Source: Gemmatimonadota bacterium
GTDB taxonomy: Bacteria; Latescibacterota; UBA2968; UBA8231
Assembly (NCBI GenBank): GCA_009841115.1
Contig: VXML01000014.1
Coordinates: 28,993 to 85,386, forward strand
DNA length: 56,394 bases
Direction: 5' to 3'
The notes below the pieces were generated by a model. That model did not search any database, was not told the DNA's origin, and saw nothing but the letters and a program-made list of their open reading frames with translations. The stretch's first letter is position 1. Each line of letters begins with the position of its first letter. A program made the position numbers and the translations under genes. Positions 36,001 through 42,364 of this stretch are shown here, piece by piece.

Positions 36001-36989
36001 ACATCATTCGGCAATGGAGTGAGGGGTGTGCTGCTGCCGCCACCGCCGCCACCGCCGCCGCCACCGCTGTCCGTTCCCCCTGGCGTGTCGTCTGTTTCTG
36101 GAGTGATGGGGTTTATCGGAGTTACCGGATCGCCAGGCTCTGGCACGTTCGTCACCGTTATTCTGATCGTCTTCTTGTTTTCCCTATATCGGTTTCCCGT
36201 GCCACTGGTCACCGTCACCTCCACTACATATACGTTGTCTTCATTCGCGTCCTGTGGATTCTCGTAGTCCGGTACTATTGTGAACTTCAGATCTCTCTCT
36301 AACGGCGCCCCCGGTGACGGCTCCAGCGAGAAATGCGACGCGTCGTCTCCGCCCAGCGGCAAGAAAATCACGGGATTGTCCTCGCTGTCGCTATCCGTCG
36401 CTTTGACCATCACCAGCTTCTGCGTCGTGGGCGTGTTCTCCGGCACGCTCGCGCTCACTGGGCCGTTGAACACCGGTGGGTTGTTCGGGTCGTTTTGCTG
36501 CTGTGTTATCGGATCCGTTGATGTTCCGGACGGACAGTTCCTTCCCACTAAATTATAGTCCCCTTCCTTATAATAATCTTCCGTCAATTCCTCCGGTGTT
36601 GGTTTAACGTACGCTTCCGCCACACACTTAGCCCAACCGCCTATGATTTCCTCATCTATGGTCATATGCCAATGGGAGTTGGCGTATCCAAAATTTTCGC
36701 GTGGATGGTTTATTATGAACTCGTCCCAGCGCGCGTTAATAGTGTGCGTTTCACACTCAAGATCGGATCTTGCACATCCACGATCTCCATTTCGGATTTC
36801 CTTGGTATCATGTCCGAATGTAGGTAATGCCGATATCAGCGAAACGAAAATGCAAATGACGAGCGCGAATCCCGTGCGGGAGAACAGGGTGTTCTCATTG
36901 CTGTGCCGAGCGACAATCCCGTCACGCACTCGTTCTGTCGCTGGCGTAGATATGGCGGGACCATGCGGCAAATAATCGATAGGACGCAT
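27096..36989 (-). CDS. Giant cadherin/Calx-beta repeat protein with C-terminal autotransporter-type barrel
   Basis: The product has 3297 residues. Order of parts: an extended signal peptide (hydrophobic core about 38-58, ending near TFGHD); a unique region to about 170; a cadherin-like domain (about 170-290, PVFNGPVSASVPENTP and DYENPQDANEDNVY); a ten-glycine linker near 313; Calx-beta domains (TVDYATASGTATAGQDY pattern) alternating with related 108-residue units; nine contiguous 108-residue units (about 1648-2620); two more Calx-beta domains; and a C-terminal barrel (about 2833-3297) with alternating strands and a terminal tryptophan. Acidic DDD/DND loops suggest Ca2+ binding. It is probably a surface adhesin secreted by a type V-like route. 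A weak ribosome site precedes the ATG. Confidence 0.85.
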   Translation of the reverse strand: MRPIDYLPHGPAISTPATERVRDGIVARHSNENTLFSRTGFALVICIFVSLISALPTFGHDTKEIRNGDRGCARSDLECETHTINARWDEFIINHPRENFGYANSHWHMTIDEEIIGGWAKCVAEAYVKPTPEELTEDYYKEGDYNLVGRNCPSGTSTDPITQQQNDPNNPPVFNGPVSASVPENTPTTQKLVMVKATDSDSEDNPVIFLPLGGDDASHFSLEPSPGAPLERDLKFTIVPDYENPQDANEDNVYVVEVTVTSGTGNRYRENKKTIRITVTNVPEPGDPVTPINPITPETDDTPGGTDSGGGGGGGGGGSSTPLTPLPNDVTLSFTNTRYEASEDDEAVEFRVRLSKVASQEVVVDYVTVSGTAMGGTDYEGTVGTLSFPAGARGRIIRVPIIDDKLVEEEETFTLRLRNSNATIIVDEATGAIIDNDLQEVSVTSDQTTVEEGETVIFTVTRTGSNLADPLRVPVSITEHGDFLADGTPSTTRAIFAANVTTTTIELETVDDEVAEAIGAVTVTISGGDTHRVGNAASATVAITDNDGVKPDVEVRRSDVTVSFAATRYEVSEGGGVLDFTVRLSAISLEAVTVDYATASGTATAGQDYRATTGTLVFPILTTEQRIRVPIIDDNLVEEEETFRVRLRNSSAEIGEGKATGAITDNDLRVTVSIAADLAAVVEGGTAAFTLTREGDLTAPLTVSVNVTEQGAFLTDAVPTETTFAANAATTRLLVATDDDGSIEANGSVTATITSGAYQLGAAASATVAVIDNDVRGVTIIPTALTVTEGSSASYVVTLDTEPTADVTVAVLVPANAEISVAPTVLTFTPANWSTKQLVMVTAAQDDDTVADDPVTIPHTVSGGDYGAVSAPSVTVTILEDDPAIRIIDATTLENSGEMAFTVLLSLPQIQPVTVDYITTDGTATAGTDYAETTGTLTFPLLETRQAIRVPIINDDIDEATETFTVALRNANVAITDGEATGVIADDDLPVVNVTTDLAEVVEGETVAFTLTRIGDLTVPLTVPVRITERGAFLADGVPTRATFAANAATTTLLVATDDDERDEADGAVTATITSGPTHRAGAVASATVSVTDNDAPDVTEVPEVPITPAGVTVTPTVLRVLEGDSTSYTVVLDAEPTADVTVAVQVPEDAEVAVDKTELTFTAEDWNQTQTVTVTVAQDDDAIADDIVVLTHEVRGGNYDTVTAASVAVTILEDDTPALSVVNAVASEGDGEIVFTVRLNLASSQTVTTAYMTSSGTATAGRDYETAFGTLTFAALETRQTIRVPIIDDDLDEAAETLTIALLNAANSMIKDGKATGVIIDNDERGATVTPTALVVVEGGSASYTVVLKSQPTADVTIAVQVPEGADVSVDETELTFTADNWNAPQMVTATAAHDADAVADDPVTIRHAVSGGDYDSITVTSVDVTIIEDDTPMLVIDDSAAAEDDGEIAFTVQLSMASNQTVTVEYATSDGTATADEDYEATTGTLTFAALETEQTIRVPIIDDDLDEATEAFTIALRNAANAEIGDDEATGTIVDNDLPVVSIAADQIVVEEGETVTFTLTRAGDLTVPLTVPVEVTQRGAFLADGAHTEATFAVGVSNTTLQVATVDDEVDEVNGLVTATITDGATHRAGDAASATVPVADNDKRGATVIPTELTVDEGGSASYTVVLDTEPTADVTVAIQLPEGVDVAADVTELSFTTDNWNISQTVTVTATHDADAVADESVVLTHIVSGSDYENVAAAQVEVTIIEDDTPSVTISTATLEVQEGEDETYTVVLDTEPTADVTVDIQLPEGVDVAADVTELTFTADNWNTPQTVTVTAAHDDDAVADEPVVLTHTVSGGDYEGLAAANVEVTITEDDTPGVTISTATLEVQEGEDETYTVVLDTEPTADVTVDIQLPEGVDVAVDQTELSFTTDNWNAPQTVAVTAAHDDDAVADELVVLTHTVNGGDYEGVIAAPVKVTITEDDIAGITISTATLEVQEGEDETYTVVLDTEPTADVTVDIQVPEGADVAVDQTELSFTAANWNTPQTVTVTAAHDDDAVADEPVVLTHTVSGGDYENVTAAQVEVTITEDDTPSVTISTATLEVQEGEDETYTVVLDTKPTADVTVDIQLPDNMDITVDQTELSFTTDNWNTPQTVTVTATHDADAVVDEPVVLTHTVSGGDYEGVTAVQVKVTITEDDTAGVTISVTALTVPEGDEEIYTVVLDTEPAADATVAIQMPENAEVSVAPAALSFTADNWNTSQTVTVTAAHDDDAVADEPVVLTHIVSGGGYEGVTAAQVEVTITEDDTAGVTISTATLEVQEGEDETYTVVLDTEPTADVTVDIQVPDNVDITVAPSALTFTADNWNTSQTVTVTATQDADAVADEPVVLTHIVSGGGYEGVTAAQVEVTITEDDTAGVTISTAALEVQEGDEETYTAVLTSQPTADVTVAIQVPEDTDIAVAPSALTFTAANWNTPQTVAVTAAHDDDAVADEPVVLTHTVSGGDYEGLAAANVEVTITEDDIPSVTISATALTISEGNEEIYTVALDTEPAADATVAIQMPENAEVSVAPAALTFTADNWNTPQTVAITAAHDDDAVADEPVVLTHTVSGGDYEGLAAANVEVTITEDDTPALTIADANATENDGEIIFTVRLNVASSLAVTADWTTADGTATQGTDYAETTGTLTFDALETEQTITVSLLDDALDEADETFTISLSNPANATLEDAEATGTIADNDDTPALTIADAEAAEGDREITFAVTLGAVSGLEVTVDWTTADGTAIAAADYVAAEGSLTFAPGQTEATIAVVVFNDALDEGDETFTIALSNPANATATGTITDDDPSVEKAWLARFGRTAASQVMDAISDRLTGRSDGGAHLTMGGQRVTLATMSERGQGPIDPAKNASLSDVLSQHPFYSLTRSSFADIISRSSFQLSAAADEERDVRWTAWGRGATTRFRSEEADLSLTGGPVTALLGVDRQQGQTLAGLAVAHSVGTGEFDVHTAEEAFRKGELGTYLTSVHPYLRVAVTERLSAWGLLGYGRGQMERMADRPDANIGMQMGGLGTRGTLLSSTESSAYDVALKSDAFLVRTDADAAVQPTLEAMTSRLRLQLEGGRPVELDSGRMTPSLEVGMRHDGGDAETGLGLEVGGSLGYTHSQRGVALQATARRLLVHQATGYEEWGVGGSLNIDPGTLGRGPSLRMHSSWGIATSGMDRLWSQRSAADLTQSTQTAEAGLFDAELGYGLDALGGLLTPYARIASGRDTHTYGVGGRLRVEQSLRVDLVAERRERTTARSSHEFKLRSILYW
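29131..32046 (-). repeat. Nine tandem 324-bp repeats within the giant gene
   Basis: Nine consecutive 108-codon units, each beginning like VTISTATLEVQEGEDETYTV, with a central FTADNWN and ending VEVTITEDDT. The nucleotide period is 324 bp, and identical subsegments recur at that spacing (for example around 29.85 and 30.17 kb). Copies differ by scattered substitutions only, so they arose by recent in-frame amplification. Copy number is expected to vary between strains, and short-read assembly could collapse it. Confidence 0.88.
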
Positions 36990-37069
36990 TAGTATCTTCT
37001 TGCGGGCCTAGCAGAGTAAGGCCCCGGATCAGCGGAGAGAACTGCGAGCTTTAAAAAGGAGATTGCCTG

Positions 37070-37094
37070 AAGGCGATTGCGTGGCAATCGCCTT
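37070..37094. repeat. 11-bp perfect hairpin upstream of the giant gene
   Basis: The arms AAGGCGATTGC (37070-37080) and GCAATCGCCTT (37084-37094) pair exactly around GTG. It lies 80 bp upstream of the giant gene's start and would be in its 5' leader if transcription starts further up. On the minus strand five T occur 12 nt later, too far for a standard terminator. An attenuator or mRNA-stability hairpin is possible. The rest of 36990-37246 is AT-rich with no gene. Confidence 0.5.
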
Positions 37095-37245
37095 TCAGTA
37101 TCGTGGGGGGGAGGTGAAGCGTTTGTGAAATATACTATAGAAGATGCTATATGGAAAGAAGATACTGCATATTGAATGGGACGATATATGGTCCCCAAAA
37201 TAATTAGACAGATCCGTATATGGCTTTGGTCGCAGGTATTTATAA

Positions 37246-37296
37246 CGAGGGTCTATTTATCATATCAAGGACGATAAATAGACCCTCGCGTTTTTT
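37246..37296. terminator. Strong intrinsic terminator, 16-bp stem
   Basis: CGAGGGTCTATTTATC (37246-37261) pairs perfectly with GATAAATAGACCCTCG (37273-37288) around an 11-nt loop. Six T follow on the plus strand (37291-37296). It lies immediately after the stop of the minus-strand metalloprotease gene, so it should end that operon. The T-run is better placed for plus-strand transcripts, so it is probably bidirectional. Confidence 0.8.
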
Positions 37297-40036
37297 ATAA
37301 GCTCCGCTCCAATCCAGCCTCCAACGCAGCCTCAATCCGCGCCTTAGTTTCTTCGAGATGGGCGCGGCTGTACGCGTCCAGACCGCTGCCTTCTAGCCGC
37401 GTCTCGATTTGCGTGGCGATGGTCTGCAAATCCGCTCGGGCCAAGGTGCGGGCGTCTTCGGGGGTGCCCCCGGCGGGCCTGAGCACCAGCCCGATTAGTT
37501 TCTGTAGCTGTGCTCGCTGCAAGTTGCGGCGAAAGCTGTCGATGGAGTTGCCCGTCTCCAGCTCCGCCCAGATGGCCTGCCGCAATCCAGTAAACAGATC
37601 GACCATCCCGAAGGTCTCGTTGCCTTCGTAGCGCAGCTCCAGATCTTGCAACCGGCTCAACAGCGTTGGATCGTAGAACCGGTCAAGCGGCTGCCGTTGG
37701 ATGCTCAACACTCTATCGTGGATTGGATAGTCGATCCGCCGCACGTCGAACACCGACCAAGTGAAATCGACCCAGCGCTCTGGTGCCAGCTTGTTGAGCA
37801 ACTCCGGCGACCAGCGGAAGGCGTCTGGTCCGAATACGTGCTCCACCAGAAAGTCGAGCGCCTCTTGCTGTCGGGCGGGCGGCACCGGCTGTAGCGGGAG
37901 CCGTCCATCGCCTACGTGGTCGCGGTAGTGATAGATGCCGCCTATGTAGCGGCTGACATTGCCCGCGCCCGAAAAGTAGGGTCTAAAGCCCCAGCCGAAT
38001 ACTCGCCGCAGGGTTTGGTAGCGCTCGCCTTTTTGCTCGAATTTGTCCTCCACTTTGGACCACAGCTCTTTGGACAGGGCGATCTGGTCGCGGTAGTGGG
38101 CAATCGGATCGTCGCGCAAATCCCAGCGCGCCGCACTCGGGTCGATTCCCCGAGTCCAGTAGATAGCGTCCTCGTCCGTGCCGTAGGCTAGGTCTTTCTC
38201 CGCGACTTGGCTGGCGATCTTGGCCAATTGGGCTTGCTCGCTGGCGGGACTGTCTGCCTCTACAGGCCGGTAGGCGTATTCAATGGCCCAGTAGTCGTAC
38301 GGCCCCAGCGTCGTCTGATAGTACTCGCCCTGCTTTTGGCCCTCTGGGGCGATGTTGACCGGGTTGTAGTCCATCACCGAGCTGGAGATGCCCTCTTTGT
38401 CGGTGATGCGGCGGTCGTGTAGCTCGTCGAGCGCGTGGATGGTGCTGCCTTTGAAATTGTGCCGCAGGCCGAGAGTGTGGCCCACTTCGTGTGCTATCAA
38501 CTCGACGATTAGCTGGCGGATGAACTCCTTTTCATCGACCTCGCCCCCGCCGGCCGCGGCCCGCGCTGCCAGCAGGTGCCACCCGAAAGCGGCTTCCTGC
38601 CTCAGCCCGTCGGCCATATCGCAGAATCCCCTGCTGTGCCTCATAGCCTCGGCAGGCGAAGGCGCGGTGAAGTCCCCGCTGGCCCAAGGTCCCCGTCCTA
38701 CAGGATCGACGAGTTCGGTGAACTCTAAGTAGGCGTAGCGCACAAAATCCGCGCTGATGCGGATGTCGGCGTCGAAAATCTCGCCGGTAAAGGGATTGGT
38801 GCGCGACGGTCCTACTGCGTATCCTTGGCCGGGTTGTACCATCCAGCGCACTACGTTATAGCGCACATCGGCCGCGTCCCACTCGGCGTCGTCTGCCTGC
38901 TGCTTGGCCTCAATCGCCCCCTCAAAGCCGAGCGGCTCGAATGCCTTATTCCACACTAGGATCCCCTCCCGCACCGCGTCTCGGTACTCTGGTGGAATTG
39001 TGTTTTCCAGCCAGAACACAATCGGCTTTTTGGGGGGTGACTGGTCAAACTTGGGCTCGGCTTTCTCTATATGCCAGCGATTCACATAGCGCACGTACGG
39101 GTCATCCTTGAGCACCGAAGTGTAGTCTTGGTGCAAGGTGGTGAAATGCCCCACTCGGTCGTCGGCCAAGCGCGGGCGGAAATCCGACTCGGGCAGGCTG
39201 GACAGGCTGTAGTGATAGATGTGCTGGAAACTGCGCGTATCTGCTAGGGTGGGGATGTCCATTCTGGGCGAATTGGATTTAAAGTGCAGCACCACGTCGA
39301 TCTCGGTATTGTGCGGGAAATTCTTCAACGCGCCGAAATAGCTATTGTCGTTGTCGAAGCTATACGAACCCTCTTTGAGGTATCTGCTGAAGAAGGAACT
39401 TACTGAGGCGATGTCCTGAACGAAGAAATCGTTCGGGTCAACGAGCACCGCGCCGGTCTCGGGATGGGGCTGCCCCTCAATGCTGCCGACGCCTAAAATC
39501 GAGTCGGACAGGCCCCGGTCCACGGCTCGGTGGATGGCCGCGTCTGGCTCGGCCCGGTAGTACACATTCTTGTGGGCGAAGAATACCTTTTTGCCGACTC
39601 GCTGAAAGACAAAGGGGAACGTGCCCCAGCCGCGACCGATGGAGACTAGCGAAGCCGAATCAAAGAAGTAGCCGTCGCCCTGCGTGCGCGTGATGCTGCA
39701 CAGGTAGATCTGGTCGAACTGGTCGGGACGAATGGCCAAGAACACTTTGTTCTCCTCTGGATCCCGGTATAGCTCGAACAGTCCTTCGATCTTGTCGAAG
39801 TCCTTGATCACTTTCGCAAATTTGGGGCCTTTGTCTTTCTCGTCCTCCTCGTCTTCTTCGTCCTCCCCGTCTTCTTCGTCTTCCCCGTCCTTTTCGTCTT
39901 TTTCCTTGTCGGCGGCCTCTTCCTCCACAGCCTCTTCTTTTGCTTCCTCCGCCCAGACGGTCCCCGTTCCCCACAAGCCGAGGATGGCGACCAGCAATAT
40001 CCATTTGAATGCGCGCATAGTATTACTCAGCTCCAT
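37295..40036 (-). CDS. Zinc-dependent metalloprotease, DUF5117/DUF4953 type
   Basis: The 913-residue protein has a signal peptide (FKWILLVAILGLWGTGTVWA) followed by a highly acidic, lysine-spaced stretch at about 31-70 made mostly of E, D and K. Then come the DUF5118/5117-like beta-rich region and the zincin site HEVGHTLGLRH with H516, E517, H520 and H526. The third ligand and GlySer (NFKGS) follow as in related gluzincin/metzincin families. GAGGTG 7 nt before the ATG supports the start. It is the last gene of the DUF2089-DUF4097 operon and is presumably periplasmic or secreted. The substrate is unknown. Confidence 0.85.
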   Translation of the reverse strand: MELSNTMRAFKWILLVAILGLWGTGTVWAEEAKEEAVEEEAADKEKDEKDGEDEEDGEDEEDEEDEKDKGPKFAKVIKDFDKIEGLFELYRDPEENKVFLAIRPDQFDQIYLCSITRTQGDGYFFDSASLVSIGRGWGTFPFVFQRVGKKVFFAHKNVYYRAEPDAAIHRAVDRGLSDSILGVGSIEGQPHPETGAVLVDPNDFFVQDIASVSSFFSRYLKEGSYSFDNDNSYFGALKNFPHNTEIDVVLHFKSNSPRMDIPTLADTRSFQHIYHYSLSSLPESDFRPRLADDRVGHFTTLHQDYTSVLKDDPYVRYVNRWHIEKAEPKFDQSPPKKPIVFWLENTIPPEYRDAVREGILVWNKAFEPLGFEGAIEAKQQADDAEWDAADVRYNVVRWMVQPGQGYAVGPSRTNPFTGEIFDADIRISADFVRYAYLEFTELVDPVGRGPWASGDFTAPSPAEAMRHSRGFCDMADGLRQEAAFGWHLLAARAAAGGGEVDEKEFIRQLIVELIAHEVGHTLGLRHNFKGSTIHALDELHDRRITDKEGISSSVMDYNPVNIAPEGQKQGEYYQTTLGPYDYWAIEYAYRPVEADSPASEQAQLAKIASQVAEKDLAYGTDEDAIYWTRGIDPSAARWDLRDDPIAHYRDQIALSKELWSKVEDKFEQKGERYQTLRRVFGWGFRPYFSGAGNVSRYIGGIYHYRDHVGDGRLPLQPVPPARQQEALDFLVEHVFGPDAFRWSPELLNKLAPERWVDFTWSVFDVRRIDYPIHDRVLSIQRQPLDRFYDPTLLSRLQDLELRYEGNETFGMVDLFTGLRQAIWAELETGNSIDSFRRNLQRAQLQKLIGLVLRPAGGTPEDARTLARADLQTIATQIETRLEGSGLDAYSRAHLEETKARIEAALEAGLERSL

Positions 40037-40059
40037 CTCAATGCACCTCGTGGTTTGGA

Positions 40060-40482
40060 TTATTCGCAGTAGACTCGGACCTTGTCGTCCCCGTCTTGGA
40101 TATTGACCTCGATCTCGCTTAGAGCGTCGATTAGCTGTTCGAGATCCTCGGTGCGCAGGTTGTCAATGTCAACGTTGATGCCGTTATCCTGCAGGGCCGT
40201 GTTGATCCCCGTCGTGGCTTGCGCCGGGAGCAAGGTGTGTAGCTTGACTCCGGCCTTGATCAGCGCCAGCGGTACCCGGACATCGACGTGCTCATCCCCG
40301 TCCGAGTCAACGGTGACTCTCAGATACCGCCGGACTGATCCCGCTTGTGAGGGCACTAGGGGCTGCACCGCTGGGGTCATCTCTGGCTCCTCGTCAACGA
40401 GGGAGAGCAGGCGCTCGGCCTCATCGACGGACACCTTGCCCTCCGATAGCATTTCAAGTACGCGTCTGCTGTTTTCGTTCAT
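40060..40482 (-). CDS. SHOCT-like domain protein
   Basis: The 140-residue protein begins with RRVLEMLSEGKVSVDEAERLL, the short oligomerisation helix pair also found at the start of the neighbouring DUF4097 protein. After a linker it has a beta-rich part (RRYLRVTVDSDGDEHVDVRV) and a helical end (LRTEDLEQLIDALSEIEVNI). It lies between the DUF4097 gene and the metalloprotease. The shared N-terminus suggests the two proteins co-assemble. No enzymatic motif is seen. Confidence 0.8.
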   Translation of the reverse strand: MNENSRRVLEMLSEGKVSVDEAERLLSLVDEEPEMTPAVQPLVPSQAGSVRRYLRVTVDSDGDEHVDVRVPLALIKAGVKLHTLLPAQATTGINTALQDNGINVDIDNLRTEDLEQLIDALSEIEVNIQDGDDKVRVYCE

Positions 40483-40503
40483 GGCGGTTCTCCTTGTGTT
40501 TGG

Positions 40504-41580
40504 CTACTGAATTGCGATGGAGCCGTTCACGGTCTCGGCGATCAATTCGGCCTCGCCTTCGCCCACTGTTCCCTTGAGCTCGTGGCGCTTCTCGATCGAT
40601 GCGATGAAGCCCGGCACCTCGCAGCGGACTCGCCCGTTGACCGTCGTAGCCGTTAGCTTGAAGCTCGGGTCAGCGTCCAGAGCGACTTTGATGCTGCCGT
40701 TCGTGGTGGCTAGTCTGTTGTCGGTTCCGGGCTCGATGCTTCCCTGAAACTTTATCGACCCATTGGTCGTTCGTGCATCGAAGCGGCCGTGTGCGTCCTC
40801 GATGGACACGCGGCTATTTGTAGAAGAAAGCTCTGCCAAGCCAGAAAATGTCTTGACCGTGATCGGGGCGTTCTTGGTCGTCGCGCTCAGGTCGCCCTTG
40901 AAGTTTTCGACCCTTATACGCCCGTTTTTGGTCTGCACCGTTCCACCGCCCTCTGTTCCTTGAAGCTCCACCGGTCCGTTGCTAGTCGCCAAGTCAACGC
41001 TAGTTGTGACGGGCACAGTAACCTCAATGTTTGCTCCAGAGGACTGGCGGGAGAATCCGTGTAGGAATCCCTCGGATTGCCGATCCGGCTTGGCCTCGAC
41101 CGTGACGAGATCTCCTTCCTGCACGGCGCTGTACTTGATTCCGCGAGGTTTTTTCAGCCTTGCCCGCACGCGAATTGAGCCGGGTTCGCCAGCGCGGACC
41201 CGGATGCGGCCGTTGAAGCCGCGCACCACGAGGCGCAGGTTGTCGCCCACGGCAAAAGTATCATCGCGCATGGACGTCTTGCCGTCCTCGTCGCGGGGGT
41301 CTTCTTCGCTCTCTGACCACCCGGATAGAGACTCTCCGAGTCCTTCGAGTCCTTCTTCGAGTCCTTTTCCGATTTCTTCTCCGAGTCCTTCGAGGGAGTC
41401 TTGCAGCGCCTCAACGCCAGGTATCGGAGATATAGGAGCATTAATTCTACGCCTTTTATGCCTCTTGCGAGTTTCGACGTGGGGGGTGTCTTGTAGCGCC
41501 TCTAGGAGACGCTCGGCGTCTTCTACGGTGATCTTCCCCTCCGAAAGCATGTCGAGAACTCTGCGTCGCTCTTCACTCAT
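40504..41580 (-). CDS. DUF4097 (LiaX/YvlB-like) beta-strand protein with SHOCT-like N-terminus
   Basis: This 358-residue protein starts with RRRVLDMLSEGKITVEDAERL, then a charged linker with repeated SLEGLGEEIGKGLEEG-like helices. The rest (about 120-358) is a right-handed beta-helix of the DUF4097 type with repeated TTNGSIKF, ATSNGPVEL, TKNGRIRV and TTVNGRVR turns. Related proteins act in cell-envelope stress responses in other bacteria. Here it belongs to a five-gene unit with a DUF2089 regulator. Its stop lies 21 bp before the SHOCT gene. Confidence 0.85.
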   Translation of the reverse strand: MSEERRRVLDMLSEGKITVEDAERLLEALQDTPHVETRKRHKRRRINAPISPIPGVEALQDSLEGLGEEIGKGLEEGLEGLGESLSGWSESEEDPRDEDGKTSMRDDTFAVGDNLRLVVRGFNGRIRVRAGEPGSIRVRARLKKPRGIKYSAVQEGDLVTVEAKPDRQSEGFLHGFSRQSSGANIEVTVPVTTSVDLATSNGPVELQGTEGGGTVQTKNGRIRVENFKGDLSATTKNAPITVKTFSGLAELSSTNSRVSIEDAHGRFDARTTNGSIKFQGSIEPGTDNRLATTNGSIKVALDADPSFKLTATTVNGRVRCEVPGFIASIEKRHELKGTVGEGEAELIAETVNGSIAIQ

Positions 41581-41589
41581 TATAGCCTC

Positions 41590-41854
41590 CTAGTCGATTG
41601 AAATGAATACGCGATCCTCGCCAGAGGCCACGTTGAAGCGTAGGCCGCGCAGCGAGGCAAGCACGTATAGAAGTAAGGGGCCAGCCAGCAGGACGGAACG
41701 GCTCCGAGCGCGGCGCCGCTATTAGTAATGCAACAGGCGTCCCTAGCAGCACCACGACGACAACGAGCGGCCATAGCACTATGAGCGGGATCCATAGCCG
41801 AATACGGCGCTTGTCGCCTTGGACTCGCAATCGCAGGAACATCGGTGGCAGCAT
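41590..41854 (-). pseudogene. Small membrane protein gene interrupted by a frameshift
   Basis: The ATG at 41854 overlaps the DUF2089 stop (TGATG). The first 48 or so codons encode a basic stretch and a transmembrane helix (IPLIVLWPLVVVVVLLGTPV). The original frame then degenerates and runs on to 41573. In the +1 frame the expected end appears: LYVLASLRGLRFNVASGE then DRVFISID and a TAG at 41590-41592, just before the GAGG site of DUF4097. The break lies in 41690-41730. Either the genome or the assembly carries a one-base insertion (or two-base loss). The two-helix layout matches the small proteins usually found in such operons. Confidence 0.7.
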
Positions 41855-42243
41855 CAGGAGAGCCTCCTCAGCGCTTCTTCGACGTCGATCTCGCCGCGTT
41901 CCAAGCTGTCGAGTACCGCTGCCGATTGGGGATTTGAGCGCGGGGTGCTGGCCGATTCCGTGGTTCGAGTCACTGTCTCGACCAACGGTAGCTGCTTGGC
42001 GATGGCATCTAGGCGGTTTTTGACCGTTGGGTAGCTGATGCCGAAGATGCGCTCCATTTCCTTGATCGAGCCGTGGACTTGGACGAAGGTCATTACGAAT
42101 ACCTGGTCCTCGGCGGAAAGACGCGCTAGGACAGGTGGCTCGAATTGTCCTTCGATCGCGATGGCGCTGTCCGGCAGGGAAACCCGCTCTACCACGATAC
42201 GCGCCCCCTTCGTCAGATCGGTTAGCTCTTTCCAGTCTTTGAT
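41854..42243 (-). CDS. DUF2089 family HTH regulator
   Basis: From GTG 42195 the product has 113 residues with FEPPVLARLSAEDQVFVMTF and the helix-turn-helix-like GSIKEMERIFGISYPTVKNRL of DUF2089, and a C-terminal RGEIDVEEALRRLS resembling the SHOCT-type helices of its neighbours. The same frame continues upstream to ATC 42243 with residues KDWKELTDLTKGARIV, and a perfect GGAGG (42251-42255) sits 7 nt before that ATC. So the true start may be a rare ATC, or an ATG lost by mutation. It likely controls this envelope-stress-like operon, which it heads. Confidence 0.75.
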   Translation of the reverse strand: MKDWKELTDLTKGARIVVERVSLPDSAIAIEGQFEPPVLARLSAEDQVFVMTFVQVHGSIKEMERIFGISYPTVKNRLDAIAKQLPLVETVTRTTESASTPRSNPQSAAVLDSLERGEIDVEEALRRLS

Positions 42244-42276
42244 GGCAAAACCTCCAAATGGTTAAATTTAGACGTA

Positions 42277-42304
42277 ATTATAGCTATAATTTTAAAAAAA
42301 TCAA
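42277..42304 (-). promoter_or_regulatory. Sigma70-type promoter of the DUF2089 operon
   Basis: On the minus strand TTGATT (42304-42299), 16 nt, TATAAT (42282-42277). The -10 matches the consensus exactly and the region is strongly AT-rich. Transcription would start near 42270, giving a leader of about 25 nt with GGAGG in front of codon 42243. The AT-rich interval 42244-42364 contains nothing else recognisable. Confidence 0.7.
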
Positions 42305-42364
42305 GAATAAAATTGAAAAATTTAATTTTTTTGAAATTAACAGGACTCGGAGGGGACTTGGACG

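Noticed and set aside
36037..36067. GC-rich triplet run read as a microsatellite.
   Set aside because: It encodes the glycine hinge of the giant protein with mixed GGC/GGT codons, so it is part of coding sequence, though it could still vary in length.
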